Source: Aliamphritea spongicola
Lineage (GTDB): Bacteria > Pseudomonadota > Gammaproteobacteria > Pseudomonadales > Balneatricaceae
Assembly: GCA_024347235.1 (NCBI GenBank)
Contig: AP025283.1
Span: 4,898,001-4,962,000 of the forward strand
Direction of reading: 5' to 3'
DNA length: 64,000 nt
Shown in pieces: positions 18,594 through 28,298 of the stretch; within the stretch, counting starts at the first letter, position 1; each line of letters begins with the position of its first letter. Below the pieces are notes generated by a model, which was not told the DNA's origin, did no database searches, and saw only the letters and a list, made by a program, of their open reading frames with translations. The position numbers and the translations under genes were made by a program.

Positions 18594-19554
18594 TTACCCC
18601 TTGCGATAACGGCGTTCAATGTGGGACTGCGCGTACTCAAGCACCATCGACAGGATCCAGTACAGCATGGCGGCAGTAATCAGCATTTCCATATGTTTGA
18701 AGTCTTTCTGGCCAAGGGTACGGGCCAGGAACATCAGTTCCCAGACACCAATCACCGATACCAGTGAAGAGTCTTTCAGCATGGCAATGAACTGGTTACC
18801 GGTCGGCGGAATAATCAGCGGAATTGCCTGGGGCAAAATGATCCGGCGCATGGTCAGGCCAAACTTAAAGCCGATCGAACGGGCCGCTTCCCACTGCCCC
18901 TTCGGAATGCTCTCGATACCGGCCCGGAAGATTTCCGTCATATAGGCGCCGTAACACAGGGACAATGCCAGAATACCCGCCGGCACCGCGTCAATCACAA
19001 AGCCCAGCTGCGGCAGACCCAGATAAATCAGATACACCTGCATCAGCAGCGGTAAGCCACGGAAGAAAGAGGTATAAAAACTCGCCAGACCATTGGCAAA
19101 GCCATTGGAGGACAACTTGGCAACGGCACCGATAATCGCCAGTACTGAGGCAATCGAAATCGACACCACGGAAATATACAGGGTTGTCAGAATACCCTGC
19201 GACACCATGAACCAGATCTTGCTCTGAATAAACTCAAAGCTCAGGTTAAAACTGGTGAAAAACAGCATAAACAGACCGGCCATAATCAGCCAGACGGTGA
19301 TCCGCTGCGCATTAAACTTCATTTTGCCGATCAGCCAGATGCTCAGGGTAATGATGGCTGACAAGGTCACACTGGTGACAAAGCGCGCATACAACCCGCC
19401 TTCACTGTCACTGCCTATGGCCGGTGCCAGCAGTTCGGCAAAGCCGGTGCCGGAAAGATCGAGCAAAAAAGCAACACAAAAAACATGCATACAAGGCCAC
19501 CACGAATGGCGTTTTACTCAGTAGTCTGGCCTCTTGCACCGTATCCTGATACAT
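18594..19554 (-). CDS. Polar amino acid ABC transporter permease (two frameshifts near N-terminus)
   Basis: About 320 residues. The C-terminal two thirds is a HisM/GlnP-type permease with GILTTLYISVVSI, FFRGLPLLMQVYLIYLGL and the EAA loop (GQWEAARSIGFKFGLTMRR). The N-terminus adds a membrane segment and a periplasmic stretch (PAIGSDSEGGLYARF), seen in the long HEQRo-family permeases. The likely start is ATG 19554 (MYQDTVQEARLLSKTPFVV). One extra base in the run at 19478-19483 and one near 19452 are needed to read through. Confidence 0.85.
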
Positions 19555-19707
19555 AAATTACACCGCTAAAAATCCGGAAACAGGCTGTTTTACAACAGCC
19601 GGCACTGTCTGAAAACAGCCCGGAGACATATCAATAAGAACAACAGATTCCAGCTTAGTCCGGTTCAGCCCGGGACAACAGCAAGACGGTGGAATACTGC
19701 ATGAAGA

Positions 19708-19731
19708 TAAGCCGCCCGGATGAGCGGCTTA
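19708..19731 (-). terminator. Hairpin between binding protein and permease genes
   Basis: TAAGCCGC / GCGGCTTA is an 8-bp stem just after the binding-protein stop, inside the 193-bp gap before the permease start. The T tract is poor. It may partly terminate or stabilise the abundant binding-protein message. Confidence 0.45.
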
Positions 19732-19747
19732 ATAGAAGTACAGCGGC

Positions 19748-20574
19748 TTAGTTAGTGCTGGTGTAGTCGTAGTTGTACCACTTCTGAGACAGCTTGGATA
19801 AGGTGCCGTCCGCACGCATTTCAGCCACAATTGCTGCCAGCTTATCACTGAATTCCTGGTCACCTTTATCAATCGCCAGCGCCAGCGGCTCGAAGAACAC
19901 CGGCTTACCCAGTGGCTTAATCGGGTAGTTATTCTTCATGGCTTCATTAATGGTCGGCACACTGGTCAGAGCACCGTCCAGACGGGAACCGTTACCCAGA
20001 CGCAGATCATCCAGTACCACGTTGGAAGACTCGTAAGACTTAATGAAATCAGTATCGACCAGATAATCAAATGCCGGCACACCTTCAGCGTCGATGATCA
20101 GATCTTTCTGCAGATAACGCTCATGTACACTGGCGGTGGTTACACCGACCTTTTACCGTTCAGGTCAGCAACGTCGGTGGCATCGGAATCCTTATGCACC
20201 ACAAAAGACGCTGGCGTGTAGTAATAAACGGCTGGGAAGGTCAGCACCTTGGCACGCTCAGTGGTCGGCGTCATTGATCCGATCGACAGATCCCAGCGGG
20301 CATTCCAGCGGCCAGCGGTGATGATATCCCAGGCCGGGGTCACAAACTCAACTTCAACACCCAGACGCTTAGCCACTTCCTGCGCCACGTTGACATCAAA
20401 GCCATCCATTTCATTCTTCTCGTTCAAGAACGACTGCGGCGCCCAGTTGGCATCTGTCGCTACTTTCAGCAGCTTTTTATCCATGACCCGGTCCAGCGCT
20501 TCGCCGGCCATAACGGAGGCAAAAGGCAGGGCACTGATAAGGGTTGTGGCAAGAATTTTGGTAATTATTTTCAT
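19748..20574 (-). CDS. Polar amino acid ABC transporter binding protein (one frameshift)
   Basis: About 275 residues with a signal peptide (MKIITKILATTLISALPFAS, cleaved near VMA-GEA). The family-3 solute-binding signature is present (GFDVNVAQEVAKRLGVEVEF, then WDLSIGSMTPTTERA). One extra base in the run at 20151-20154 joins NGKKVGVTTASVHERYLQK to the C-terminal lobe, which ends YNYDYTSTN. It precedes the permease and ATPase genes, in the usual order of such operons. Confidence 0.9.
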
Positions 20575-21113
20575 TATTAACTCCTGATAAGAACGATGCG
20601 TCGCATGAACGATTTTTCCGTCAGCCGGTTGGCTGAACAGCGCAAGAACCGGGCTGTAAACCGGCAGTATCAGGTGAACACCCTAACCCTAAGGAACTGA
20701 TACCGCGGCCGCTACAGCCATTAATGCTAAGAATAGTTTTAGAGGATGCTCTCTGGACAGACAACTGAATAGAATTAAACACTGTTGAAAAAATTTGTCA
20801 TGATTAGATAAAGAAACATATCCCCGAAGCGGGCGCTATTTCAGCCCGTTTCGTTCGCTCTGAAAATGCCTCAGGGGTAAAGAAAACCGGCTGAAAAAGT
20901 GTAAAAACCCCTTTGAATAACAGATTAACAGCCATTACAAATCACCACTGCCGCAAGCTATTTAGCCGCTCGGTTTTGCCTTCAGGCTGAAGGCAGACAA
21001 ATTATTCCCGGATAAAAATCAGGGGTATAGATTTTCTCTCTGAGGTAATGCAAAAACTACTGACCATGTAACACGCTGAATTTACCGACTACGGATCGGC
21101 ATCCCGTCACCTG
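20575..21113. other. Non-coding gap (539 bp)
   Basis: No convincing gene. It must hold the promoter of the amino acid transporter. A hairpin CGAA-G-CGGGC / GCCCG-T-TTCG at 20825-20853 with a symmetric one-base mismatch is the only visible structure. Confidence 0.5.
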
Positions 21114-22012
21114 TTACTGATAGGAACTGAGTTCTTTAACCCGCTGTAAAAACCAGCTGCGGAAAGACTCAATCTTCGAAATGCCCACCTTGTGTAACGG
21201 TGTTAACAGATAATAGGCCGACCGGGGGCAGGCAACATGACTGTGAGCCTGTACCAGCTTGCCTTCGGCGATCTCCCGCTGCAGCAGAATCAGTGGCATC
21301 AGGCCAATACCGTGCCCGGCCACCATGGCTTCAATGATCAGCTCATACTGGGAATAGCGCAGGCTGCTGCCTTCTTCCGGTAAAATCGCCCCTAAATCAT
21401 TGAACCAGATTTTCCAGGATTCCGGCCGGGTCGTATGATGCAGAATCCGCTGCGACATCAGCTGTGCCGGGTCACTCACCGGTTCAGGCAACAGTTTGGG
21501 CGACGCCATCGGCGCCAGAAACTCCGGCATAAGATAATCCACCCGCATCCCCGGCCACGGCGGATCCCCTGCACAATGCCCACATCAATCACCGCCGGAT
21601 CGAACTGACTGTTGTCCAGATAGGTAATGGTATTGAGGTTAATGTCCGGCTGCACATTCTGAAAATCCAGCAGATAAGGCAACAGCCAGCGGGCCCCGAA
21701 GGTCGGGTATGTCCCCACATTTATGCCGCCGCTGATGTCCTGAAACGACTGCATTTTCAGGGTAGCTGCTTCCAGCTCATCAATCATCGGCGTAATCGCC
21801 GCCAGGTAAGACTGCCCCGCCGGACTGAGCTTCACCCGCTGCCGGCTGCGCAAAAACAGTGGCTGACCGACCAGCTCCTCCAGCAGTTTAATCTGCCGGC
21901 TCAGGGCGCTCTGGGTCATGTTCAGGGTGTTGGCCGCCTGGGTAAAGTTTTCCAGCCGGGCGGCCAGCTCAAAACATTGCAGCGACATGGTACTGGGTAA
22001 TTTACGTCTCAT
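21114..22012 (-). CDS. LysR-family regulator (one frameshift)
   Basis: About 299 residues. The N-terminus has the LysR helix-turn-helix (SLQCFELAARLENFTQAANT, then MTQSALSRQIKLLEELVGQP). The effector domain is split; one extra base in the run at 21566-21569 joins VGIVQGDPPWPGMRVDYLMP. It is divergent from the hydroxylase-aldolase-dehydrogenase genes across 278 bp and is the natural candidate to control them. Confidence 0.85.
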
Positions 22013-22290
22013 ATTAGATATCCCGGAATGAAGCAGTGGAAAGTCGGCGACCAGCCCCTGAATTTTCGTTCATCTCTTCAGAATTATCGAACTCAACGCT
22101 AATAATACGCGGTTTAAAATAAATATTGATCTAATTTTGAGATCAACTCATCCGAAAAATCCGTTTCCCAAAAACCGCCTCCCGGGATTAACCTAGCCCA
22201 AAATAACAACTTTCAGGTGCAGTAGGGTCTGAGCAGATGAATATTTGCCCGCCCGATGCCACCGTTCTCACATTATGAGGAACTCACACC

Positions 22291-22985
22291 ATGTCCAGCT
22301 CTGAACAGTCTATTCAGCGTGATGCGGAACAAATGCAACAATGGTTGGCCGGCGATTTTGACACCACCTCCGTGGCGTCCTTTAAACCGGGCCCGGGCAT
22401 TGCCAAACTGGATCTGAAATTTGATATTGATGAACTGCGTAAGTGCTATTTCGAACTGCAAAAGCACGTTGAGAATCTGGGTTCTGGTTTTCATGCCTTA
22501 GCACTGACCCGTCGTCCGGGCGTGGAAGTACCAGAGCCCTATGACCTGGTGGGCCGTTTCTGGACCCGTACCGACGATACCTATCAGGAATATGCCCGCG
22601 ACGAAATGGTGGACGAATCCCTGTTCACTGAATTCAACCCGCTGTTCAAAGACACCTACTTTGAAGAAGTACACAAACAGCTGATCGCCCGTTTTCCGAT
22701 TGGCCGCATGCGGGTGCTGAAAAAGACATCTATAACTGCAACTCCTGGCACCGTGATCCGGAGCCACGGCTGCACATTCCGATTATCAGCAACCCCGGTT
22801 CACTGTTTATCGTCAACCATCACTGTACCCACCTGCCGGCGGACGGTTCGGTCTATTTCACCGATACCCGCGGCTACCACACCGCCCTGAACGGTGGTGA
22901 AGATCCGCGGGTACACATCGTTGCGGCGTTACCTTATGAAGGTGCTATGCTCACTGACGAACAAGTCGCCAGTCAGAACTTCTGA
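22291..22985 (+). CDS. Aspartyl/asparaginyl beta-hydroxylase-like 2OG dioxygenase (one frameshift)
   Basis: About 231 residues. After adding one A to the run at 22720-22724 the core reads NCNSWHRDPEPRLHIPIIS, then FTDTRGYHTALNGG and DPRVHIVAAL. This provides two candidate iron-binding histidines and an arginine for 2-oxoglutarate, as in the AspH-like branch of Fe(II)/2OG oxygenases. It starts at ATG 22291 after TGAGGA. It is followed 14 bp later by a threonine-aldolase gene, which suggests that it beta-hydroxylates an amino acid for cleavage by that aldolase. The substrate is not known; free aspartate, lysine derivatives and others are possible. Confidence 0.7.
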
Positions 22986-22999
22986 AGGAACCCGAACCG

Positions 23000-24072
23000 A
23001 TGACCAAACCCAGCAGTAGCTATTCCGGCATGGCCGGCCGTCAGGGCATTGCCGATAAAGACCTGATTGATTATCGCAGTGACACCGTCACCCAGCCGTC
23101 CGCCGGAATGCGTGAAGCCATGGCCAGCGCCCGTGTCGGCGACGATGTGTATGGCGAAGATCCGAGCCTGAATCTGCTTGAAGCACAGGTTGCTGAACTG
23201 CTGGGCAAAGAAGCGGCACTGTTCTTCCCCACCGGTACCATGAGTAATCTGGCCGGCTTGCTGAGCCACTGCCAGCGGGGTGAAGAAGTCATCGTCGGTG
23301 ATCAGTACCATATCTACCGGGATGAAGCCTGTGGCGCATCGGTACTGGGCGGTATTGCTATGCATCCACTGCAAACCGATGCCCGTGGCAGCATCACGGT
23401 GGAACAGCTCGCCGCCGCTATCAAACCGGACGACCCGCACTGTGCCATCAGCCGCTTGTTGTGTCTGGAAAACACCGTTGGTGGCGTGCTCCAGGATCAG
23501 GCAAACATTGACGCCCTGACTGACTACGCCCATCAGCAGGGGCTGCTGGTTCATATGGACGGCGCCCGCCTGTTACACGCGGCTGTAGCGCAGGATATTT
23601 CTCCTGCCCGTCTGGTGCGTAATATCGATTCGGTTTCCCTGTGCCTGTCCAAAGGCATGGGGCTGCCCCTCGGCTCGGTGCTGAGTGGCACCAAAGCCTT
23701 CATCCAGCGGGCCAAACGGATGCGTAAACTGCTGGGTGGCGGCATGCGCCAGGCAGGTATTATCGGCGCTGCCGGCCTGTATGCACTGGAACATCACATT
23801 GACCGGTTGGCGGATGATCACCGCCGCGCCCGCACCCTGGCAGAAGGTCTGGCGGCTATCGACGGCCTGACCCTGGACCTGAGTACCATTGATACCAACA
23901 TGATGTTTATCACCCCGGAGCCGGAAGATCATACCGCCCTGCGCCTGTTTCTGGCGGACAACGGCGTGCTGATCGGCGGCCAGTCCCCTCCTGCCGGATG
24001 GTGGTTCACATGGACATCGATGATGCCGCCATCGCCCGTACCCTCGATTTATTCCGCCAGTATTACCAATAA
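23000..24072 (+). CDS. Threonine aldolase-family PLP enzyme (one frameshift near C-terminus)
   Basis: About 357 residues, fold type I. N-terminal block DLIDYRSDTVTQPSAGMREA and ARVGDDVYGEDPSLNLLE are diagnostic of low-specificity L-threonine aldolases (LtaE/GlyA1 type). The PLP lysine is in SLCLSKGMGLPLGSVLSG, and LLVHMDGARL holds the PLP-ring aspartate. One extra C in the run at 23985-23988 restores SPSCRMVVHMDIDDAAI and the stop at 24072. The family splits beta-hydroxy amino acids into glycine and an aldehyde. Its place between a hydroxylase and an aldehyde dehydrogenase fits that chemistry. Confidence 0.88.
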
Positions 24073-24099
24073 CGGCCCCTTCATCCGAGAAGTAACGCT

Positions 24100-25538
24100 A
24101 TGCAACAACTACCTGCCCAGTGGCACAACTATATCAATGGCCGGTGGCATACCGGCCAGAGTGGTAATCTGAGTGTCGAAAACCCGGCTGATCTGAGCAA
24201 GGTTGCCGATATCAGTCTGGCCAGCCCGGCAGACGTTGATGCTGCGATCGCCGCCGCCCGTGAATGTCATAACAGCGGCGTACTGCCCGCCATGCGTCCG
24301 GTTGAACGGGGCCGGCTGGTACGGAAAATGGGCGATTACCTGCTGGCAAACTGCAATGAAATCGCCACGGTTCTGACCCTGGAAACCGGCAAACCCCTGG
24401 CGGAATCCGAAGGGGAAATTCAGGGCGCTGCCCGGTATTTCGAGTATTACGCCAATCAGGCGGAAACCGTGGATGGCCGTTCCATTCCTCTGGGCAATGA
24501 CTACATCGACTACACCGTTTACGAGCCGTTTGGGGTCACCGCCCATATCGTCCCCTGGAATTTTCCGGTGGAAATGATCGCCCGTTCCGTTGCACCGGCG
24601 CTGGTCACCGGCAACACCTGCGTGATCAAAACCCCGGAACTGACCCCGCTGGCATGCACCTATATCGCCAAAGCCGCGGAATTTGCCGGCCTGCCCGCAG
24701 GCGCGGTGAATATTCTCTGCGGCTACGGCCATGAAGCCGGCGCAGCACTGTCAGGTCACTCTGATGTTGATCAGATCGTCTTCACCGGTTCGGTACAAAC
24801 CGGCACCCTGATTGCCGAAGCCGCCGCCCGCAATTTAGTCCCCTGTGTACTGGAACTGGGGGTAAATCCGCGGCGATCGTCTGTGAAGATGCAGATCTGG
24901 ATACTGTGGTTGAATCCGTCCGCTGGGGCATTTTTTACAACGCCGGTCAGGTCTGCTCAGCCCTGTCACGCATCATTGTTCATCAGGATATTCACGACGA
25001 ACTACTGCAACGTCTGACCCATCTGGCGGAAAGCATCCACATTGGCAGCCATGATGAAACCCCGGACATGGGTACGCTGGTAAGCATGGATCAGCATCGC
25101 CGGGTAGCAGAATTCTGCCAGCAGGCGTTAGAGGCCGGAGCGATCGCTACCACCGGCGGCGCAGCACCGGACCGGCCGGGAGCTTTCTTCCTGCCAACCG
25201 TATTCAGCCAGGTAACCGCCGACATGGCTATTGCCACCGAAGAAGTCTTTGGCCCGGTACTGACGGTACAGGCCTTCGCTGACGATGCCGAAGCCATTCA
25301 ACTGGCCAACGGCACCGAATACAGCCTGGCCGGTGGCGTGTTCAGCAATGACTTACAACGGGTCATGCGTCTGTCACAACAGCTCAAAGCCGGTCAGGTT
25401 TACGTGAACGAATGGTATGCCGGCGGCGTAGAAACGCCATTCGGCGGCACCGGAAAATCCGGTTATGGCCGGGAAAAAGGCCGGGAAGGCTTACTGAACT
25501 ATGTGCACAGTAAAAACGTAGCAATTCGCCTGAAATAG
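24100..25538 (+). CDS. NAD(P)-dependent aldehyde dehydrogenase (one frameshift)
   Basis: About 479 residues. The catalytic cysteine is in YNAGQVCSALSRI and the general-base glutamate in CVLELGGKSAAIVCED, restored by one extra G in the run at 24858-24862. Cofactor loop FTGSVQTGTLI and PWNFPVEMIARSVAPAL are typical. The closest feel is to betaine-aldehyde and aminobutyraldehyde dehydrogenases (ALDH9-like), but the subfamily needs a tree. It is third in the hydroxylase-aldolase-dehydrogenase series and would oxidise the aldehyde released by the aldolase. Confidence 0.88.
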
Positions 25539-25551
25539 TCGCGATATGCGT

Positions 25552-26511
25552 CTAACGGCGGCGTTCTTCCCGTGGTGTACGGCCATATTTCTGTTTATAA
25601 CAGCGGGCAAAATAAGACGCCGATGTAAAGCCACTGGCAGTGGCTACCTGTAACACCGATAAGGTGGACTGCTGCAGTAAATGCTGGGCCCGTTCCAGCC
25701 GGATAGTCATGTAATGGCTGGCCGGCGTACATTGCAGATGCTCCTGAAACAGCCGCTCTAACTGGCGGCTGGATAAGCCAACCCGGGAACCGATTTCCTG
25801 ACAGGTCAGATGCTCTTCAATGTGATTACGCATCAGCTCCAGCGCTTTCACCAGCCGGGGATGGTTTACCTTGTGACGCAGCTGAACTGCCATACGCTGC
25901 TGTTCGTGAGCGCTGCGGATGTGAGGATGGATACACTGTTCTGCCACGTCGGTGGCCAGTGCTTCACCGTGCTTATAGGAGATCAGCTGCAGCATCATAT
26001 CCAGCCCGGCAAGGCCGCCGGAACAGGTAATAAACTGATCGCTGATTTCAAAGAGTTCGTCGGTCACCCGTAAGGCCGGAAAGTCTTCCCTGAGGCTTTC
26101 AATGTTTTCCCAGTGAATGGTGCAGGCATGCTCTTTCAGCAAACCGGCCCGGGCCAGTAACAGGCTGCCGGTCGAGGTGGCCCCCACGGCAATGCGCCGC
26201 CGGCTCAGGCCCCGCAGCCAGGCATACAGCTCCGGGTCATCCAGTTGGTGAGCATCAATGCCGGCCACTACAAACAAGGTCGACAGGTCGGTGACATCCT
26301 GCATGTTGCGGCTCGGTGAAAACGGCAGGCCATTACTGCAACAGACCGGCTGGTCATCACTGCAGTAGAAATCCCACTCATAGAGGGTTTCACCCCGCAG
26401 CCGGTTCGCCATCCGCAGCGGCTCCAGCGTTGCCGCCAGCGACAACATGGAGAAATTGGCTGTCAGATAAAACCCTATACGTTCAACCGCCGGAGATGTC
26501 ATGTCACTCAC
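25552..26511 (-). CDS. GlxA-family regulator (DJ-1/PfpI domain plus AraC HTH), GbdR/CdhR-like
   Basis: Intact, 319 residues. The N-terminal class-I glutamine amidotransferase-like domain (ERIGFYLTANFSMLSLAATL, then AVGATSTGSLLLARAGLL) is fused to a C-terminal AraC DNA-binding domain (LTCQEIGSRVGLSSRQLERL, ending SYFARCYKQKYGRTPREERR). This architecture is that of GbdR (glycine betaine), CdhR (carnitine) and SouR (sarcosine) in pseudomonads. It is divergent from the mttB-like gene and tail-to-tail with the aldehyde dehydrogenase. A quaternary amine or its breakdown product is the probable ligand. Confidence 0.88.
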   Translation of the reverse strand: MSDMTSPAVERIGFYLTANFSMLSLAATLEPLRMANRLRGETLYEWDFYCSDDQPVCCSNGLPFSPSRNMQDVTDLSTLFVVAGIDAHQLDDPELYAWLRGLSRRRIAVGATSTGSLLLARAGLLKEHACTIHWENIESLREDFPALRVTDELFEISDQFITCSGGLAGLDMMLQLISYKHGEALATDVAEQCIHPHIRSAHEQQRMAVQLRHKVNHPRLVKALELMRNHIEEHLTCQEIGSRVGLSSRQLERLFQEHLQCTPASHYMTIRLERAQHLLQQSTLSVLQVATASGFTSASYFARCYKQKYGRTPREERRR

Positions 26512-26520
26512 CTAAGAATA

Positions 26521-26546
26521 TGTCGGATAACAGACCTATATTGTCG
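26521..26546. promoter_or_regulatory. Direct-repeat candidate operator upstream of mttB-like gene
   Basis: TGTCG occurs at 26521-26525 and again at 26542-26546, exactly 21 bp apart, within the 121-bp divergent region. AraC-family dimers commonly bind direct repeats two helical turns apart, so this could be the site of the adjacent GlxA-type regulator. Confidence 0.35.
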
Positions 26547-26632
26547 TAAAAATTTTATTTTATCCACCCATGTTTCGCCATTATTAATAACATCTACTCA
26601 CAATAAAAATTACCGATCAGGCAGTGACTCCC

Positions 26633-28146
26633 ATGACTCAGTTGAAACGCCGCTCCCGTCGTAAACCCAAGGTTGAACCCGGTCCGAAGATTAATCCGGC
26701 CCCTGCCGGTACCGAAGGCGGCAGCTTCCAGCCCCTCAGCCAGCAGGATATTCAGCGCATTGTTGATGCCGCCTACCAGGTGCTGGAACGTACCGGGATC
26801 GAAGTGGGCCCAAGCCCCTGCCGTGACCTGTTTGAAGCCTCCGGCTGCCGGGTGGACGCTGAGAAAAACCGGGTGTTCATTCCCGCCAACCTGATCGATA
26901 AAGCCCGTGAACTGGCCCGTCCGGAAGTACTGCTGGCCGGCCGTGATCCAAAATACGATCTGCAGCTGGGTGGCCGTAAGGTGTATCTGGGCACCGGTGG
27001 TCAGGCGGTTAAAATTCTGGATATCGACGATAACGTCCGGGAAACCACCCTGGCGGATAACTACCACATCGGCCGCTTAGTCGACACGCTGGACCATATT
27101 CACTTCTATATGCGCCCGGTGGTTTGCCGGGATCTGAGTAACGAAGAGATCGATATCAACCAGCTGTATGCCTGCATGAGTGCCACCAAAAGCACGTCAT
27201 GAGTAACGCCTATCTGCCGGAAAAAGTAGCGGATTTACGCAAGATGGGTGAAATGATCGTCGGTGGCAAAGAGGCTTTTGACGCCCGTCCGCCACTGTCA
27301 TTCACCGCCTGCTGGACGGTATCCCCCTGCGTTACGCCATGGAAACCGTCGAAATTCTTGATGAAATCATCGACCACAACATTCCTGTCGTGCTGTCATC
27401 TGCCCCTCAGGCTGGCGCGACTTCACCGGCATCCCTGGCGGGTACGCTGGTACAGCTGACCGCTGAGCAGTTATCCGGCTTCACCTATGTAAACCTGAAA
27501 AGCCCTGGTTATCCGGCCATTATGGGCTGCGTGCCGGCACAGGCCGATCTGCGAACCGGCTCGTTCACCGGCGGTTCGGCGGAATTTGCCCTGCTGAACG
27601 CCGCCTGCGCCCAGATCGCCCAGTTCCTCAACCTGCCGATCTACAACTCATCCGGCATTGCGGATTCCAAGGTAGGTGACGCTCAGGCAGGCTTTGAGAA
27701 AGGCATTACCACCGCCACTGCGGCACTGGCCGGGTCCAACTATGTGCACCACTCCGCCGGCTTCCTGGAAAGCCTGCTGACCGTCGCCTATGAGCAATAT
27801 GTGATTGATAATGACGTTAACGGTGCGGTAATGCGTCTGACCCGGGGCATCGAAGTAACCGATGAATCGCTGGCGGTGGATGTCATTCACGATGTCTGCA
27901 ACGGCGATAACCACTACCTCGGTCACGCCCACACCATCGGCCTGATGACCAGCGAATACCTGTACCCAAGTGTATTTGACCGCCGTACCGGGATGACTGG
28001 CAGGAAGCCGGCAGTATGGATATTCGCCAGGTGGCCAAACTGCGGGCGGCAGAGACGCTGAACGGTCATTTCCGGAAATCATCAGCGAAGAGATTGATCA
28101 GCAGCTGCGGGCGGAGTTTGATATCAAGCTGCCCGGGAAGCCATGA
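26633..28146 (+). CDS. MttB-family (non-pyrrolysine) methyltransferase (four frameshifts)
   Basis: About 505 residues after four one-base repairs (runs at 27188-27191, 27323-27327, about 27987-27992, and 28069-28071). Family blocks include VLERTGIEVG, GGRKVYLGTGGQAVKILDI, FTACWTVSPLRYAMETVEIL and HHSAGFLESLLTVAYEQYV. All in-frame interruptions are TGA or frame loss, and none is an in-frame UAG. It therefore belongs to the non-pyrrolysine branch whose studied members demethylate glycine betaine, carnitine or proline betaine onto a corrinoid protein. No corrinoid protein gene is seen here. I start at ATG 26633; an in-frame GTG lies at 26624. Its substrate is probably a quaternary amine. Confidence 0.85.
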
Positions 28147-28205
28147 AGCCCGGTAGCTGGAGCGCACCGGAGTAAGCACAGGCTCTAAACACAGCCTCAC
28201 TCCAA

Positions 28206-28298
28206 AGCGGGTCACTGAGGCCCCTGAACCGGACGAATACATCCGGTTCAGGCTACCCGCTTTTTCACGCCCGTGTCAGTGCCCTGCGCGGGCTTTTT
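28206..28298 (+). terminator. Tandem terminators after mttB-like gene
   Basis: The first is a nested stem: AGCGGGT / ACCCGCT enclosing CCTGAACCGGA / TCCGGTTCAGG (28223-28252), then five T. The second is GCCCG / CGGGC (28269-28293) followed by five T, touching the stop of the convergent flavoprotein gene. Confidence 0.85.

Noticed and set aside
26633..28146. Possible pyrrolysine-containing MttB
   Set aside because: The interruptions are frame losses ending in TGA at shifted frames, each cured by one base in a homopolymer. No in-frame UAG is present, so the protein is of the non-pyrrolysine type.
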